Assembly: GCA_032353305.1 (NCBI GenBank)
Contig: JAUCNG010405583.1
Coordinates: 1 to 16,469 of the forward strand
DNA: 16,469 nt
Direction of reading: 5' to 3'
DNA from: Cephalothrix spiralis
Lineage: Eukaryota; Nemertea; Palaeonemertea; Archinemertea; Cephalotrichidae
The notes beneath the pieces are model-generated. The model was not told where the DNA came from and made no database searches. It worked only from the letters and a program-made list of their open reading frames with translations. The position numbers were made by a program, and so were the translations under genes. This document shows, one piece after another, positions 1 to 16,390 of this stretch. Position 1 is the first letter of the stretch, and each line of letters begins with the position of its first letter.

Positions 1-579
1 GGATATTTTACTTAGTCTGCAACTAGTATGTCTATTCATTCATTTAAATTTTGTCTTTGGTATTTTGTTTACAGTTTAGTTTGGTCTAAATTAAACGGCA
101 TTCGAATTAGAAAGAGTCTCAATGACTTCAAGTTTTGATAAATGTTATTACCTTTATATGTTCAAGCCAATGAGTTGACTCTATGTTTGTCAGCCAATGG
201 TTATCATCTATTGTTGGGAAGCACACGTCTTTAAGTTTACGTAAACTGCAAAGAAAATAAACATAACAGTATAAGTATTAATTTCCCCTAGCGTTTCTAA
301 TATAAACGATCCTTCATCAGAGATTTGGATTGTCTTAGTTAATTACCTATTCAGCATTTCCAAATAGCCCATCTTCAGGTCAGAGTCCTACCCAGTTTTT
401 TCAATGTGAAGGGGCACGCGTGACTGAGTCGCTAATTTATTGGTTAAGGAACCATCAAAATACCAACATAATTGGGCTGAGCGATTTTTAGCTAATTTTG
501 AACGTTTTATGCCATAAAAAGAATAAGATTTTCATTTATGTCAATTTCCCTACCCTGATTAATGCGCGCCCCGACTGTC

Positions 580-616
580 CGTGCTAAATATGTATTGCGG
601 GTTTGAATTTAGCACG
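580..616. repeat. 10-base perfect hairpin
   Basis: CGTGCTAAAT at 580-589 pairs perfectly with ATTTAGCACG at 607-616 around a 17-base loop. It lies deep in intron 10. No function is evident. Confidence 0.6.
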
Positions 617-941
617 TCCAGCCGAAGTAGGAGTGCCGGTCAGATAGAACAGAATGCTAAGCTCGCGTTTACCAGAGAACCATTTCCCCGACCAAACTTC
701 ACTTTCCGCAATCTAAGGAGTCCCGATAGATTTTACATATGCAGGACCGTTTCGTTCTTATAAACAAATCTCTTGTAGTTGTGACATAAGTCTTCGAGGC
801 CGCACGGTTCTTCAACAGCAGGTGTCAGATTTGTTGCTCGGCGAAACCCTTTGGTAGGAACTTTATTTAGGCTACAACTAATCAGTTCTAGTAAAGAAAC
901 AAAAATAATCCGGTCGACAGTTTTCGTATATCTACGCATGT

Positions 942-1021
942 GTGAATCGAAAAATAAGAGCGTTTCTGGTAGACTTATTAGGGCTATCAATTTCGGGAGC
1001 GGACGCGCTAACCACTGCTCC
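942..1021 (-). repeat. Degenerate tRNA-like segment, possibly a SINE head
   Basis: On the minus strand, GGAGCAGTGGTTAGCGCGTC (1021-1002), followed by CGCTCCCGAAATT, closely resembles the D-arm/A-box and 5' anticodon arm of tRNAs. About 50 bases on, TTTTCGATTCAC (953-942) resembles a decayed B box (GGTTCRANTCC). No acceptor stem or proper cloverleaf forms. A decayed tRNA-derived SINE or tRNA pseudogene is the best guess. Confidence 0.3.
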
Positions 1022-1070
1022 ATTGTACCGCAGCTTTCAGTTCGTAAGATTCAATTTGTTCTTTTTCTTA

Positions 1071-7817
<6,747 letters not shown>

Positions 7818-7825
7818 TTTAAGGT

Positions 7826-8449
7826 CTGGAAAGAAAAGAAAGGATATTAATATGATTAATTTAATTTAGTCAACAAATTATCAATGGTAAAGGAACCCAC
7901 TAAAAAATGGGCAGGAAACCAATCTGCCATAGGTATAATATTACCCTGGTTCCCTCAAAAGTACATGTAGTAACTATGTTTGATATTGCCTAAATATTTC
8001 ATAGTCATCATGTACAACATGTACAACATTTTGGACACCTGAATCTTTGACAATCAGGAGGAGGGTTCAACTAGAAAAATAACGCACCAGTTTTTAAATC
8101 AAAATTTAATACTGAGACCAGACTATTGTCAAATATCATTGGAAGAAATCCTACCTAACCATCAATTTCGAAATGCCATTTGTAGTGGGCCGTCTTCGGT
8201 CATTGTTTATTAATACATTAAAATATACAAATAAAATTCTGATTTTCTGTATGTGCTTTGTAACTGGGTAAAAATAGATCAGAAATTAATGAAACTTCCA
8301 CAGGTTTTTGATTGTTCATTTATCAAATTAAATATGTAATACCAAGTTTCTTGAATATTATCATGATTAGAAATCTATACAAAAATAATTAAAATTGAAA
8401 TATTAAATAATTTAAAATAAAATTTAATTTTTTGTCAATGACCACTTAC
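7826..8449 (-). other. Intron between the 5' UTR and first coding exon
   Basis: AT-rich sequence above the acceptor at 7826. No coding exon is visible. A short direct repeat, CATGTACAA, occurs twice near 8010-8028. The upper boundary depends on which 5' UTR donor is used. Confidence 0.4.
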
Positions 8450-8620
8450 AGATAGAAACTTCCTGTCTAAAGGTTAGTATATCAACTGCTTAATGTTAGA
8501 AATTGATAAACTGTGAAATTGGTAAAAAACTTTACCTTAATTCAGAACAAAACACACCTTTAAAGCTTATCTTCAGAACATTTTTGATATTTTTAGAAAT
8601 GATTTTGACTTCCGGGTACC
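8450..8620 (-). promoter_or_regulatory. Probable promoter and non-coding first exon of the myotubularin gene
   Basis: An acceptor 8 bases above the start codon shows that a 5' UTR exon exists upstream. Two donors on the minus strand could end it: AAG|gtaaag (exon down to 8536) and TATCT|gtaagt (exon down to 8450). Just above them, at 8608-8617, lies ACCCGGAAGT, a consensus ETS/GABP site, common at TATA-less housekeeping promoters. The transcription start is not determined. Confidence 0.4.
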
Positions 8621-8859
8621 TTGTACTGAGCTAGCGTAAATGTTTCGAAGAAATTTATTGATAAAAAATATCTTTATTTGGGTTAGAAATTGTTTTATTT
8701 TTCGTTAGAAATAAGATTTAATATTTTTAAACTTAGTTTATTTTTTGTAATGTATTTTAATAGGCAAATCATTAAAAAAATTCAAATTCGAAAATATCTT
8801 TTTCCGGGTAGTTTCTAAATTTTCCGACAGTTGGCGTTTTTTTACGAAGTTGGAAAATG

Positions 8860-8945
8860 AAAATGGCGGAATGAAAATAAACATAATTGATGCTGTTTGA
8901 CAGTTGTTTACTCCCAACTGTTAGTTAGTTGGACGATGACCACTG
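8860..8945 (+). promoter_or_regulatory. Possible divergent plus-strand promoter and short first exon
   Basis: AAAATGGCGGA at 8860-8870 resembles the YY1 core AANATGGCG, which usually lies just inside transcripts. At 8936 there is ATGACCACTG followed directly by a good donor, gtaagg (8946-8951). A first exon with about ten coding bases is therefore possible, about 250 bases from the ETS site and pointing the other way. No second exon could be recognised, so this is weak inference. Confidence 0.2.
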
Positions 8946-9034
8946 GTAAGGATTTTATATCAATATGTTAATGATAATTTAATGTTGCTTTAAATTTTTT
9001 CACAATTCTTTCTTTATCTTTCAAACAACACTGA

Positions 9035-9066
9035 CAGTGACTGAGTGACAGTCACTGCTCACTCAG
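9035..9066. repeat. Overlapping small inverted repeats
   Basis: CAGTGAC/GTCACTG (9035-9041 with 9051-9057) and CTGAGTGA/TCACTCAG (9041-9048 with 9059-9066) overlap and cannot both form at once. No function is assigned. Confidence 0.4.
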
Positions 9067-9119
9067 CTGCTGTGAAAAATCATTAATTAAAATGTCAAAT
9101 TGTCAATGCCAAAACATGA

Positions 9120-9990
9120 AAAAGTGACAGCTCAGCTTGCTCAGGCTACTGGCATGCAATAGTGCATAGTTCGTTCAATCTGCTGCAGGACATTGCCAAC
9201 GAGCATGTCGAGTCTGCTGCCAAAGCAGTGTTCAAGTTGCATCTGCTGCAATTCAATTATTTATTGCTATTAAATAGCCTCACGCCGTCACGGCTTATTT
9301 GCAGGACATCTTCGGCTTATCTGACAAACTTTGCAGATTGCACATTTTTTAGCAATTTTCAGCAGCCCAACAGCAACAGTTAGGCGGTTGAACTACGATG
9401 CTGCCAAGCTATTGCTGTGATGAAATTTTCTTCCGATTATGAAAAGGAAGCTAGGGGCTGCCTATGCTCTTTCTAGTTCGCTCGCAACAAACTTGTGGCC
9501 CACTCAATTTGCCGCCAATATAGGAGATATCTCTTGCGAATAGCTGGAGGCCCAATGGATTTGGAAAAATAAAGTACTCGGGTAAGCCATGTACTACTCA
9601 CAAATTTTTTTTTAAAGGAGTTAGTTATAAATGACCTATCGTTGATTTTTTACAGTATAAAATTTGTAATGCAACACTCTTGAAAGTACCCCGATAATAT
9701 TATTTAAGTGCTTAAGCGCCTATAATTGCTAACCATTTACGAAAAGCTACTATGTCAAAGATCCACCAAAATTTTGCCTAGGCGGTATTGGCGTGTAACT
9801 ACCTGTTATCGCTACTGTTCCAATGCCACCAGTATCTCCGGATGGCCGCTAGCTGTTTGCCATCACCAAATGTTAGCTGGGTATATATGGCTGGCATGAT
9901 GATATCAAACACTTTCATTGAACAGTTGAAGATATCAACAGCTAAGTTTCTTATTGAACACTTTTGAAATGCGCAAACCATATATATTGC
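9120..9990. other. GC-richer block with broken reading frames, origin unknown
   Basis: Base composition looks more balanced than the flanks, especially 9165-9260 and 9800-9920. The plus strand reads NLLQDIANEHVESAAKAV near 9178-9231, and another frame continues ITAYLQDIFGLSDK-like text; at 9830-9965 it reads YLRMAASCLPSPNVSW and FIEQLKISTAKFLIEHF. Stops and frame changes break it throughout. The first part is built like a bacterial phasin and the second like an acyl-CoA dehydrogenase C-terminus, but short helical resemblances like these arise by chance. It may be a decayed insertion or nothing. Confidence 0.2.
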
Positions 9991-11551
9991 GGTTATCTGA
10001 AGAATTAACTAGAGCAGTAAAGTTACACATTCAAATAACATTAATGGTTAGGAGCTCTTATGGCTAGTTAAAATTCATACTTTTTTTGCAAAAATAATCC
10101 CCAAAAAGTTCAGCCTTTTAAACCTCTAAACCTAGATCTATATTCAATTCAGCACACATCTCAAATCAAAAAATACAGTTCCTAAAATTATAAAAATTTG
10201 ACACTTACATATGTTATTTGCCCCATCAATTTCGTTTTAAGTCACATTTTTGGATAAAAGTCATTATCAAATCAAATTATAACTTTGATGCAAAAATTGA
10301 TATAAAAAAGTGATATTGATATTCTGGAATTATCATCTATTACATTTAACAGAGTAACTATCACCTAAACCACAAACAAAATCAGTTAACATAAGACATA
10401 AATTACACATAGCAAAATTCCTTTAATCATAACACTTTTGAAGTAATTTGAGCAAAATCAATGCTTCATTTGGATACATTTGTAAGATTTTTTTCACCAT
10501 TGCACATTCTGAAAGCCCAAACATAAAATATGCATTTTATACTAGGAGGCATATGCACAGAGAAGGGGGGTTCACTGAGATAATATTGATAAACCACAGA
10601 AATTTTTCTCACATTTGCTTGACCTTCTTTGTTTTCAGGTTAAGTGTATTCTGTGTTCTTTTACATCCCTTATTACCAAAAAAACAGCTTAGATTAACAA
10701 AAGCATCCCACGTCTTGTAGGATTCTAGCTAAATCTTGCTCTGGCCTCCGGTGATACTAAAATACTTTTTATGATGCTCTGTACCTAGACATTTGCGTTG
10801 CCGTGCCCGAAAAATTGATTTCTACCCACCACCACCACCAAAAAAATCACCAGGCACGCCAGGGCCGCCAAACGCTGTCATATTTTTCGGCGCGTCGAAA
10901 GTGTATTTCTAGTGTACACTCTTTGAACGACCTTAAACGATTGACGAGGTTTGATTTTAAAGGATGAAACTTCAATCTTTTAGTTAGCACAAATTGTACT
11001 TACTGTTTTCATTTAAAAAGCATAGCAACCGTCGCCTGTGACTTACTTAAATACAAAGCCTAAGAGAGTCATGAGAAAGTTGAGAAATTAATAATCATCA
11101 CCAACATTTAGCCAGGTTTTATGAATCCAAGTTTATTTTATCATACTTACATGTGGAATACAATATTTTTTCATAATACCGTCGACATTTAGCATTTCGA
11201 AAAAAACTTTATAATATCCAAGTAAGAGATATTTTTGGAATGGGAATTTTTGTTATTTTTAAAACTTTGATTATAATGAAATACAATGTAATTTTTTTTG
11301 CTATACATGTACTGCCATAAATCCAAATTTGCGGATTCTACTTAATGCGCTATTTTGTAACGGTTTCAAGATACCCGCAAAGCAGCTTGAATAATTTCAC
11401 GCAATACGATTGGCTATTAGCAAATGGATTTCAATCACGGTTAGAATCTGTTAGCGTTATTGATCTACGATGAGGAAGGTACTAGTCAAAATTAGTCTTT
11501 GTTGCTGGGTTGCCCGTATGTGTAGGAATAATTATATAGGACCTATATGCT
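9991..11551. other. AT-rich stretch with no recognised gene
   Basis: No exon, RNA gene or long repeat was recognised on either strand. Present are a short CAC microsatellite-like run near 10826-10842 and a small inverted repeat pairing CGTGCC (near 10802) with GGCACG (near 10853). An open frame at 10448-10720 on the plus strand has no domain signature. Confidence 0.5.
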
Positions 11552-11711
11552 TTAAAGCAGCATTTCGGTTTAGTAATCTTCGGGAACCAGGTTACATATA
11601 AAGCCCCAGTTCGCAACAATTTGGATCCTTTTTTACTGGTGGCCTTCTCCTATTATCGCTAAGCCTTACAACCTCGATCCCAAAGATTACTAAACCGAAA
11701 TGCTGCTTTAA
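11552..11711. mobile_element. Short foldback element with perfect 29-base inverted repeats
   Basis: The arms 11552-11580 and 11683-11711 (ttaaagcagcatttcggttt + agtaatctt and its complement) are exact inverse copies around a 102-base centre. Four more inner bases match after one mismatch. There is no coding capacity. Form and size fit a MITE or a foldback piece of one. No convincing target duplication was found. Confidence 0.6.
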
Positions 11712-12744
11712 GGTCTCTAATGATAATAATTTTTCCGTGCTTACATATTCATATGCATATTATTATAACATTTTACTAAATGCTTCCAAAAATGTACAAT
11801 GTACGAAAAATTCCTGTCGTTAACTAGAGTAAGGCCTATGTTTTTGTGTATAGATTTTAGAATCCCACCAGCATCATATTATCTAGTGAACTATTCATAA
11901 TGTTGTTTAGGGTCATTAAGTTAATTGGATAAAGTAATTTCATTCATTAATGGTCAGCTTGTATACGTTTGTATATATGAATAATTAATTAGGTTAACTT
12001 TGTACGTCCCTTTGCTCCGACATGCTGAAAATAAAGGCCATATATGATCATATATCGACTTCAATGACACATGATCCTTTATATTTATAGTTATACAATT
12101 CACCTGGAAATGAATATCAGTTTCATAGGTCTCATAGCATATTATTTATCTCTCCAATTGAAGTAGCTTTAATTAATATTCGTCTGAGCGTTGATGTCCA
12201 TGGGATTGACGATTGAGCTAATTTAGTATATTTTGACCATAGGATAATATTGTATCACCATTGTATTCTCATAGTCTCAATAGACTGTCATAATGTGAAT
12301 TGATCTTGGAATATGTGGATGAACTATGAGGTAGATTTGAAATGGCTACAGAAGCGAAAGAAGATGGTGATGGTACGTGCACTATCTTTATTTATTCTAT
12401 CAAATGATTTATTTCGCTGTGTTTCAGAATTATTCTGGTCGTTATTCTTTAGTATTCATTACGCAGGCTCATATTCCGTTCAAATTGTAAGCAATTAATC
12501 TGGGTAGAAGCAGGTAGAAGTGAGGTGGAAGTTAACGACGTTTCATATTTTGTTGAAGGCTAGGGCATTCGAACAGGTTTGCTATAGACGTGTTGTTGAA
12601 TGAGAGGCCTTAGTTGCCTAAAGGATATTATATTTAAAAAAACAACATTCTGGCCCTTTTACTATCCATATTTATATTACCGCTTTCTTTTTTTGCGCGG
12701 GTACTTTTTGTCTGAATAGAAATTTTAAACTGTAAAATGATGTT
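11712..12744. other. AT-rich stretch with no recognised gene
   Basis: No exon or RNA gene was recognised. It contains a perfect 16-base palindrome, ATATATGATCATATAT, at 12040-12055. The plus-strand frame at 12313-12498 shows no family resemblance. Confidence 0.5.
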
Positions 12745-13179
12745 ACGCTAGCTCAGCCAATAAGATACCTTTATCTATCCTCAATGACGATACTACCGCG
12801 GACCGCATGTTAGGGTATGCTGATAGGTAGAATAACGAATTGGAAGCTATTTTACCATCACTGACCCTACTACGGACACGACATGATAATTATGAAGTAT
12901 GGTACATTGATATGTAGTATACCAATGTGTGTGCTGCTAAATAGAATGTGATAGGAATGAACCAGTTATAAATATGTCCTACAGTCCACTGACCCAACTT
13001 GGTTATCACCATATGCATATGGTAGGTTGGGTTCGCGTACCGAAGACAACCAATAGAAATAGTAATTGTAAAATAGCTTCCAATTGGTAATTCTAACTAT
13101 CAGCATACCCTACGTTGGGTCCTCGGATGGTAGTCGGCCAATAATGATAGATAAAAGCATCTATTTTGCTGAGCTACGT
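12745..13179. mobile_element. Long foldback (MITE-like) element with about 111-base inverted arms
   Basis: Left arm 12745-12855 and right arm 13068-13179 are inverted copies. The inner 44 bases (12812-12855 with 13068-13111) match at 41 positions; the outer part is more diverged but alignable to the ends (acg-tagctcagc). At 13009-13022, inside the element, sits a perfect palindrome, CCATATGCATATGG, flanked by CCCAAC/GTTGGG. Just outside the right arm a 21-base unit is duplicated (13171-13190 and 13192-13211). No protein is encoded. Confidence 0.65.
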
Positions 13180-13674
13180 ATCAGTGTACCGTAGCTACGT
13201 ATCATCATACCCCAGAGCTCTACGGTCCGCGGACGTTATCGAGGTTTTGCCCCTTTCGGCGTGCCATACTATTTGACCTTCGGGTAATTACCTCCTGTGT
13301 TCTCGTTACTTCGGTTATAAAAGCGGCCTCATTATTTCGTTACAATGTTTATCCTTCATAGTATAATATGTCCTGTTACCACAGGTTCATAATATGTTAG
13401 CGCCTGGTTGTCCATTAGTTTCATTTCATCAATATTCTGTATCCTCATTAGTTTTACTGTGTCCACAGGTTAAAGATTGATGACCAGAGATTACTGAATT
13501 GACCCCGAGGATATCAAGATGTTCATTCAATATATATTAGGTTAGGTCAATTTCCATACTGCTAGCTGGTTGTGGATGGAAGGGAATAGAAGGCGTATGT
13601 GAGATGCATAGTAAAAAAGACATCTATATGCTACTGCACTGCATCTTGTCCCCAAGACAAGTCACGATTATATA

Positions 13675-13831
13675 TCTCCTCGCAGAGCTCTTGGATTTTT
13701 GTATAGCTATAATATTCAACTGTCTCCAGATGCATATTTTTAGATATTCCAAAACTGGACGGAGAAAAACGAAACTCCTGTTATAGTTGGATATTGTAGC
13801 TAAACAAAAATCCAAGAGCTCTACAAGGAGA
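13675..13831. mobile_element. Foldback element with 47-base inverted repeats
   Basis: Arms 13675-13721 and 13785-13831 are inverse copies with five mismatches in 47, sharing AGAGCTCTTGGATTTTTGT. The centre is 63 bases. Open frames on both strands here are by-products of the inverted structure. Target duplications are not evident. Confidence 0.6.
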
Positions 13832-13962
13832 ATGACTGCACTACAGAGATACATCAATTTCCCAAAACATGGATATAGCCAAAACTTTTCAAACTTATAA
13901 AGAAATGAATTTTACTAAGTTTGTTGTAAATAAGTTATCCCGCGCCGTTCGGCTCCAATGAA

Positions 13963-14165
13963 CGTACTTACTATAAGGTACACCCACCAACCAGGACAAC
14001 GAGTGAAAACCACTGACAATGATTTAAAACCAGCAAGAACTATGCAGCTGAAAACAACTCCTAACCAACAAAAGTACCATCATTGCCGTCCCCCGTGCTG
14101 GTTTTTGAGTCGTTGCCAGTGGTTTTCACTCGTTGATGGTGGTGGGTGTACCTATATTGAGTACG
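13963..14165. mobile_element. Foldback element with about 70-base inverted arms
   Basis: Arms 13963-14035 and 14096-14165 are inverse copies with a few substitutions and small indels. Shared blocks include GGTACACCCACCA, CAACGAGTGAAAACCACTG and AAAACCAGCA. The unpaired centre is about 60 bases. AATGAA occurs directly left (13957-13962) and, four bases away, right (14170-14175), a possible but weak target duplication. Confidence 0.6.
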
Positions 14166-14246
14166 CTCTAATGAATTTGATCTTTAGTCGTGTTGAGTTT
14201 ATGGTTTATGGCATATGAAATATTTTCTAAGAAATTATAATGGACG

Positions 14247-14634
14247 CAGGGGGTCATGGAAAAGTTTGGCATACACCTATTTCATGACCTTTTCCGGAAA
14301 ACCATTTTTCTGGCTAAATTTTTCCTTCTTTGAATTTAAGGCTTTTAATCATGTATTTTGAATTAAAAAACCAGTATTATTAGCTTAATGGCAAACATTG
14401 GGTGGAAGGTCATAATTTTAAGGGACAAATTAGCGCGTTATGGACAAATTTTGCCCGAAAAAATCGGAGCTGCAGAAAAATTTTTAACCGCGTTTCAAAA
14501 ATAGGGGGTGCTGGTCAAAAAATTGGTGGAAACTTGGAGAAAAGGGTGACTGGGAGCAATAAAGGCATTTTTCCATGCCATTTTGGGGGTGGAAGGGTAC
14601 CTCAATTCAATTGTTTTCTATAACCCCCTCCCTG
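14247..14634. mobile_element. Non-autonomous hAT-like DNA transposon, 388 bases
   Basis: The left end CAGGGGGTCATGGAA and the inverted right end CAGGGAGGGGGTTATAGAA are imperfect terminal repeats starting CAGGG, typical of hAT elements. The element is bounded by a perfect direct repeat ATGGACG at 14240-14246 and 14635-14641. hAT transposases make 8-base duplications; one extra base here may have changed. The interior has poly-A/T runs and no transposase, so it would need an enzyme in trans. The 73-codon frame inside is not a known protein. Confidence 0.65.
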
Positions 14635-14732
14635 ATGGACGGGCCAATAAAGCAAATAGTCAGGACTAATGACAATAGTCCGGTCTATTAAACTTTAATT
14701 CGGACCATTTGAAAAAAAATGTATATATAAAC

Positions 14733-14771
14733 CAGATTATTGGAATAGTCCAGTACAGATTATTGGAATAT
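14733..14771. repeat. Short direct repeat
   Basis: CAGATTATTGGAATA occurs at 14733-14747 and again at 14756-14770, a 23-base period. Related GGACTA/TAGTCC motifs are scattered through 14660-14790. Confidence 0.6.
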
Positions 14772-14789
14772 AGAGTTGTTCGGACTAAT

Positions 14790-15299
14790 AATCATACACA
14801 TTTAACCAAGTACGTGTGGCACGTCATTTGGTATTATTATTCTTATCATTATACATGTCCTATAGGACCTATAGCTATATATTTTTGCTAATTAGTACAA
14901 TAAGGAAGCATTGACTGATAATATTATGACATGTGAATTAATATATGATATCATACATGTAGATATAAATAGGGTTGTGTAATTTCCTTATGGGACTTAT
15001 ACTGTTGGCTATTTAAATATGTTATTAATTTCATGGACTACACCTTGTTTTTGGTTTAATACCTCTAGTTAACTATGTATGTATTTCGGTTTGTTTTTTA
15101 TTTTCACCATTAAGTATCGAGTAAGAATAAAGGGGGACACAGTGCGCTGTGATTAATTATGCAGTCACTAGATAACTCAAAATATAGAAATAAAGGTTTT
15201 TAGGAAATGTTTCGTTCTATCCGCAGTACATTTATATGTCTTATATAATCTAAACTTAAACCCTTGGGATATTTATTGATAAAATCTTAAAACCCTATA
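14790..15299. other. AT-rich stretch with no recognised gene
   Basis: No coding, RNA or clear repeat structure was seen beyond short AT-rich palindromes and a small CACAG-TGCG-CTGTG stem near 15138-15151. Confidence 0.5.
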
Positions 15300-15650
15300 A
15301 GCAAAGGTCATAATGGAAAGGGGAGTAACTAGCATCTAGCATGAAGCTTGTCCAGTGAGACCTATATCGTATCCAATATGATTCCCATGGCATATGCAAG
15401 GTCTATAAATAATGTAGATAGAATACTTGATTTAGCTGCGGGATCCAATTTACACGGCTGTAATGTAAACAACCAGTACATCATACCGGAATCTAACCAT
15501 ATGTCATTATACAACCCCATCATTTCTGGACGTAACACGCTATTACTCCCAACGAGTCTGAAAACACCTGCATATATAAATAGCCTTCCGTATTGGAAAT
15601 ATATTAGTTATATTATGCTCGTTACTCCCCTTTACATCATGACCTTTGCT
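15300..15650. mobile_element. MITE-like element with 35-base terminal inverted repeats
   Basis: Arms 15300-15334 and 15616-15650 are inverse copies with about four mismatches in 35 (agcaaaggtcat-atg-aaaggggagtaac-agca). The 281-base centre is spanned by a 109-codon plus-strand frame from 15348 to 15677 that runs through the right repeat. That frame has no recognised domain and is probably fortuitous. Flanking duplications were not identified. Confidence 0.6.
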
Positions 15651-15677
15651 AAAAGTGACACCCTGTTAAATCTTTAA

Positions 15678-16294
15678 TTTTCCGGTAAAATCTCAGATTT
15701 TGATTAAAATTTCATAAACAGTCACAAGTTTTAACATTTCTCCTAAAAGTGCTAGGGTTTTTCATGGACAACACCGCAAGCCTTTCATCGTGATAAGTAG
15801 TGGTTGGGTATCGATAGATTTGAATTGCCATATTTAGTATGATAATATTGATTAGCTTAGAATTTTTGGCCTTGGTCTTGGTCCCAGGATTGATCCCAAC
15901 AGGTTGGAGGGTTCTTGATTCATACAAATGGCCACAAATACTAAATCAATTTTTAGTGCAAGTACTCCAACTGTGTGTTCAATATTTTTATTTCCGTATC
16001 GATATTTGTCATATTGAATAGTGGTATAGAAAATGATACGTGCGTAAATTGGTAATAAACCTTCGTATTAGTCAACTGAACCGTGCGTCAGGTGCGCTTA
16101 TAGAGGGCTTTGAAGATGGAAACTTCAAACTGTTGCCCATTGCTGAATAAAGATCTATAAACTTTGAAGTCTTGCACATTTCGCTCTATTTCCGTGTCAT
16201 ATGTGACCAGATGTGACAATTCTCTAGTTCAAATTATTTTGTTCTCAGAGTACAGTTTGCAGCATTGTCCTTTGTTAAACCAAAGTCCAATTTA
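15678..16294. other. Stretch with no recognised gene
   Basis: Both strands were read without finding a conserved exon, RNA gene or long repeat. The small frames at 15712-15927 (minus) and 15839-16021 (plus) have no family signature. Confidence 0.5.
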
Positions 16295-16390
16295 CTGGAG
16301 TGAAGTTGGCGACCATCTTGCTCTATGTTAAACAAAAGAGCAAGATAAAAAAAGTGGCCGCTGCTGAAGTGGCCGCCAACTTCACTCCGG
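16295..16390. mobile_element. Compact snapback repeat with two nested stems
   Basis: Outer arms 16295-16315 and 16370-16390 match at 19 of 21 positions (ggagtgaagttggcg). Inside, ATCTTGCTCT (16315-16324) pairs perfectly with AGAGCAAGAT (16337-16346). AGTGGCCGC is repeated directly at 16353-16361 and 16368-16376. It is likely a small foldback element or one end of a larger one cut by the window edge. Confidence 0.5.

Noticed and set aside
13604-13857. Overlapping 60- and 77-codon frames
   Set aside because: They arise from the inverted repeat at 13675-13831 and mirror each other.
14402-14623. 73-codon frame inside the hAT-like element
   Set aside because: Far too short for a transposase and without its motifs.
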